Below are positions 5,024 to 5,784 of a DNA stretch of 5,784 nt, one piece after another (position 1 is the stretch's first letter; every line of letters begins with the position of its first letter). The translations under genes were made by a program, and so were the position numbers. Origin of the DNA: an uncultured Lachnospiraceae bacterium (lineage in GTDB: Bacteria > Bacillota > Clostridia > Lachnospirales > Lachnospiraceae); NCBI GenBank assembly GCA_947177105.1, contig CAMWTF010000179.1, positions 1 to 5,784 of the forward strand, given 5' to 3'. A model generated the notes under the pieces. It saw nothing but the letters and a program-made list of their open reading frames with translations. It did not search any database and had not been told where the DNA came from.

Positions 5024-5784
5024 GTCAAACAGATACGGATAGGACAGCGCCTGATCCATAACCGCCGCCCGCATCCGTTTCCACTCCTGGGGGCTGTACC
5101 ATGGGGCTCCCGGAGCTGGTTCATAGGCAGCCTGCATATCCTCCAGCAGATGCCACAATCTGCTGCGCCTCATGGGGAAGTGCAGATTCCATCCATAAAG
5201 TCTGCCCGCCGCATCCATCTGCTCATCGAAATCCTGACTGAACGGTTTAGCCCTGACCCTCTTTTTGCAGGTCTCCACATCCATATCCAGCGGATATTCC
5301 TCCCGGGTATCCGCGTATAGGGACAGCCCCATATCAAAATAGGGGCACAGCCTGTAGCTTCTGTCCGCCTGCCGATAGATCAGCGCAATGTTGTTGGTAT
5401 GGCGGTCCTCATTCAGAAAAAACATATCCATCTCCAACATGCCGGACAGATACGCCCCGAAGCCCTCTATGCCCGTCAGGTTTTTCACAAACTCCACCGC
5501 ATGGGCAACCCTCTGATCCACCTCATGCATATGGGCCAGCTGCTCAGCCAGGCTAAAGCCTGTCACGCTGCGGTAGAGCTTCTCCAGCGGCAGCAGTTCC
5601 TCCCCCTGCCGCAGGAAGTTTGGGCTGCGGCAGCTCCGGTATAATCTGCCGTTCCAGTCCACTGTCACCGGTTCATAGCACACATATTCTGTCCAATCCG
5701 TCTCCTCCAGCAGCCGTGTCACCATGGTCTCCGCCAGACTCTCATATCCAAAGGCGTCCGCCTTGTACCACCAGCCGTCCTGGT
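5012..5784 (-). CDS. HipA-like kinase-fold protein (N-terminus beyond window edge)
   Basis: The minus-strand frame is open from the right edge to the stop at 5012, giving 256 visible residues. The first ATG inside the window (5725) is not the start, because the upstream codons continue a plausible protein (DGWWYKADAFGYESLAET). The main signature is FFLNEDRHTNNIALI (visible residues about 121-135) followed by YFDMGLS near 148: the N-x-D-x-H-x-x-N and later F/Y-D pattern of HipA-type serine/threonine kinases, with Asp126 as presumed catalytic base and Asn131 and Asp150 as metal ligands. The Lys of WWYK near the edge may be the ATP-binding lysine. HipA kinases of toxin-antitoxin modules phosphorylate targets such as glutamyl-tRNA synthetase, but many HipA-like proteins are stand-alone with unknown targets. 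No HipB-like antitoxin is visible, and one would lie upstream, off the window. The fold assignment is moderately secure; toxin function is not shown. Confidence 0.72.
   Translation of the reverse strand, partial: QDGWWYKADAFGYESLAETMVTRLLEETDWTEYVCYEPVTVDWNGRLYRSCRSPNFLRQGEELLPLEKLYRSVTGFSLAEQLAHMHEVDQRVAHAVEFVKNLTGIEGFGAYLSGMLEMDMFFLNEDRHTNNIALIYRQADRSYRLCPYFDMGLSLYADTREEYPLDMDVETCKKRVRAKPFSQDFDEQMDAAGRLYGWNLHFPMRRSRLWHLLEDMQAAYEPAPGAPWYSPQEWKRMRAAVMDQALSYPYLFDSQF

Overview
The window looks like part of a chromosome from an anaerobic Firmicute of the class Clostridia, most likely near Lachnospiraceae. This is an inference from gene content and style: a lipoprotein sugar-binding protein divergent from an AraC regulator, an Rrf2 regulator beside cysK, strong GGAGG-type ribosome binding sites, AT-rich intergenic promoters of the TTGACA/TATAAT type, and fairly GC-rich coding DNA. 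Two genes run off the edges. I see no RNA gene, CRISPR array, insertion sequence or phage gene.

Layout. Positions 1-907 (minus) hold the N-terminal 302 residues of an extracellular solute-binding lipoprotein of a carbohydrate ABC importer. A 188-bp divergent intergenic region follows, with a good plus-strand promoter and a perfect 7-bp inverted repeat. An AraC-family regulator (1096-1953, plus) comes next. Two bases after it, in convergent orientation, ends an Rrf2-family regulator (1956-2396, minus), which lies downstream of cysK, cysteine synthase (2465-3400, minus). cysK has a near-consensus promoter (TTGACA, 17 bp, TATATT) and is divergent from aroA, EPSP synthase (3626-5023, plus). The aroA stop region overlaps by 12 bp the end of a convergent HipA-like kinase-fold protein (5012-5784, minus), whose N-terminus lies beyond the right edge.

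How the genes may work together. The AraC protein probably controls the divergent sugar transporter. The cysK-rrf2 pair resembles the CymR/CysK circuit of Bacillus, in which an Rrf2 repressor is controlled through a complex with cysteine synthase. Here the regulator also has an IscR-like cluster of four cysteines and a C-terminal Asp-Tyr-Thr-Ile tail like the C-terminal isoleucine tails by which other proteins dock in the CysK active site. That combination is the most interesting thing in the window. A 14-bp motif, AAATAYCAGCATTT, lies in both the cysK promoter and the solute-binding-protein promoter region and may be a shared operator. aroA is a shikimate-pathway gene standing alone here, with an unusual Cys/His-containing insertion.
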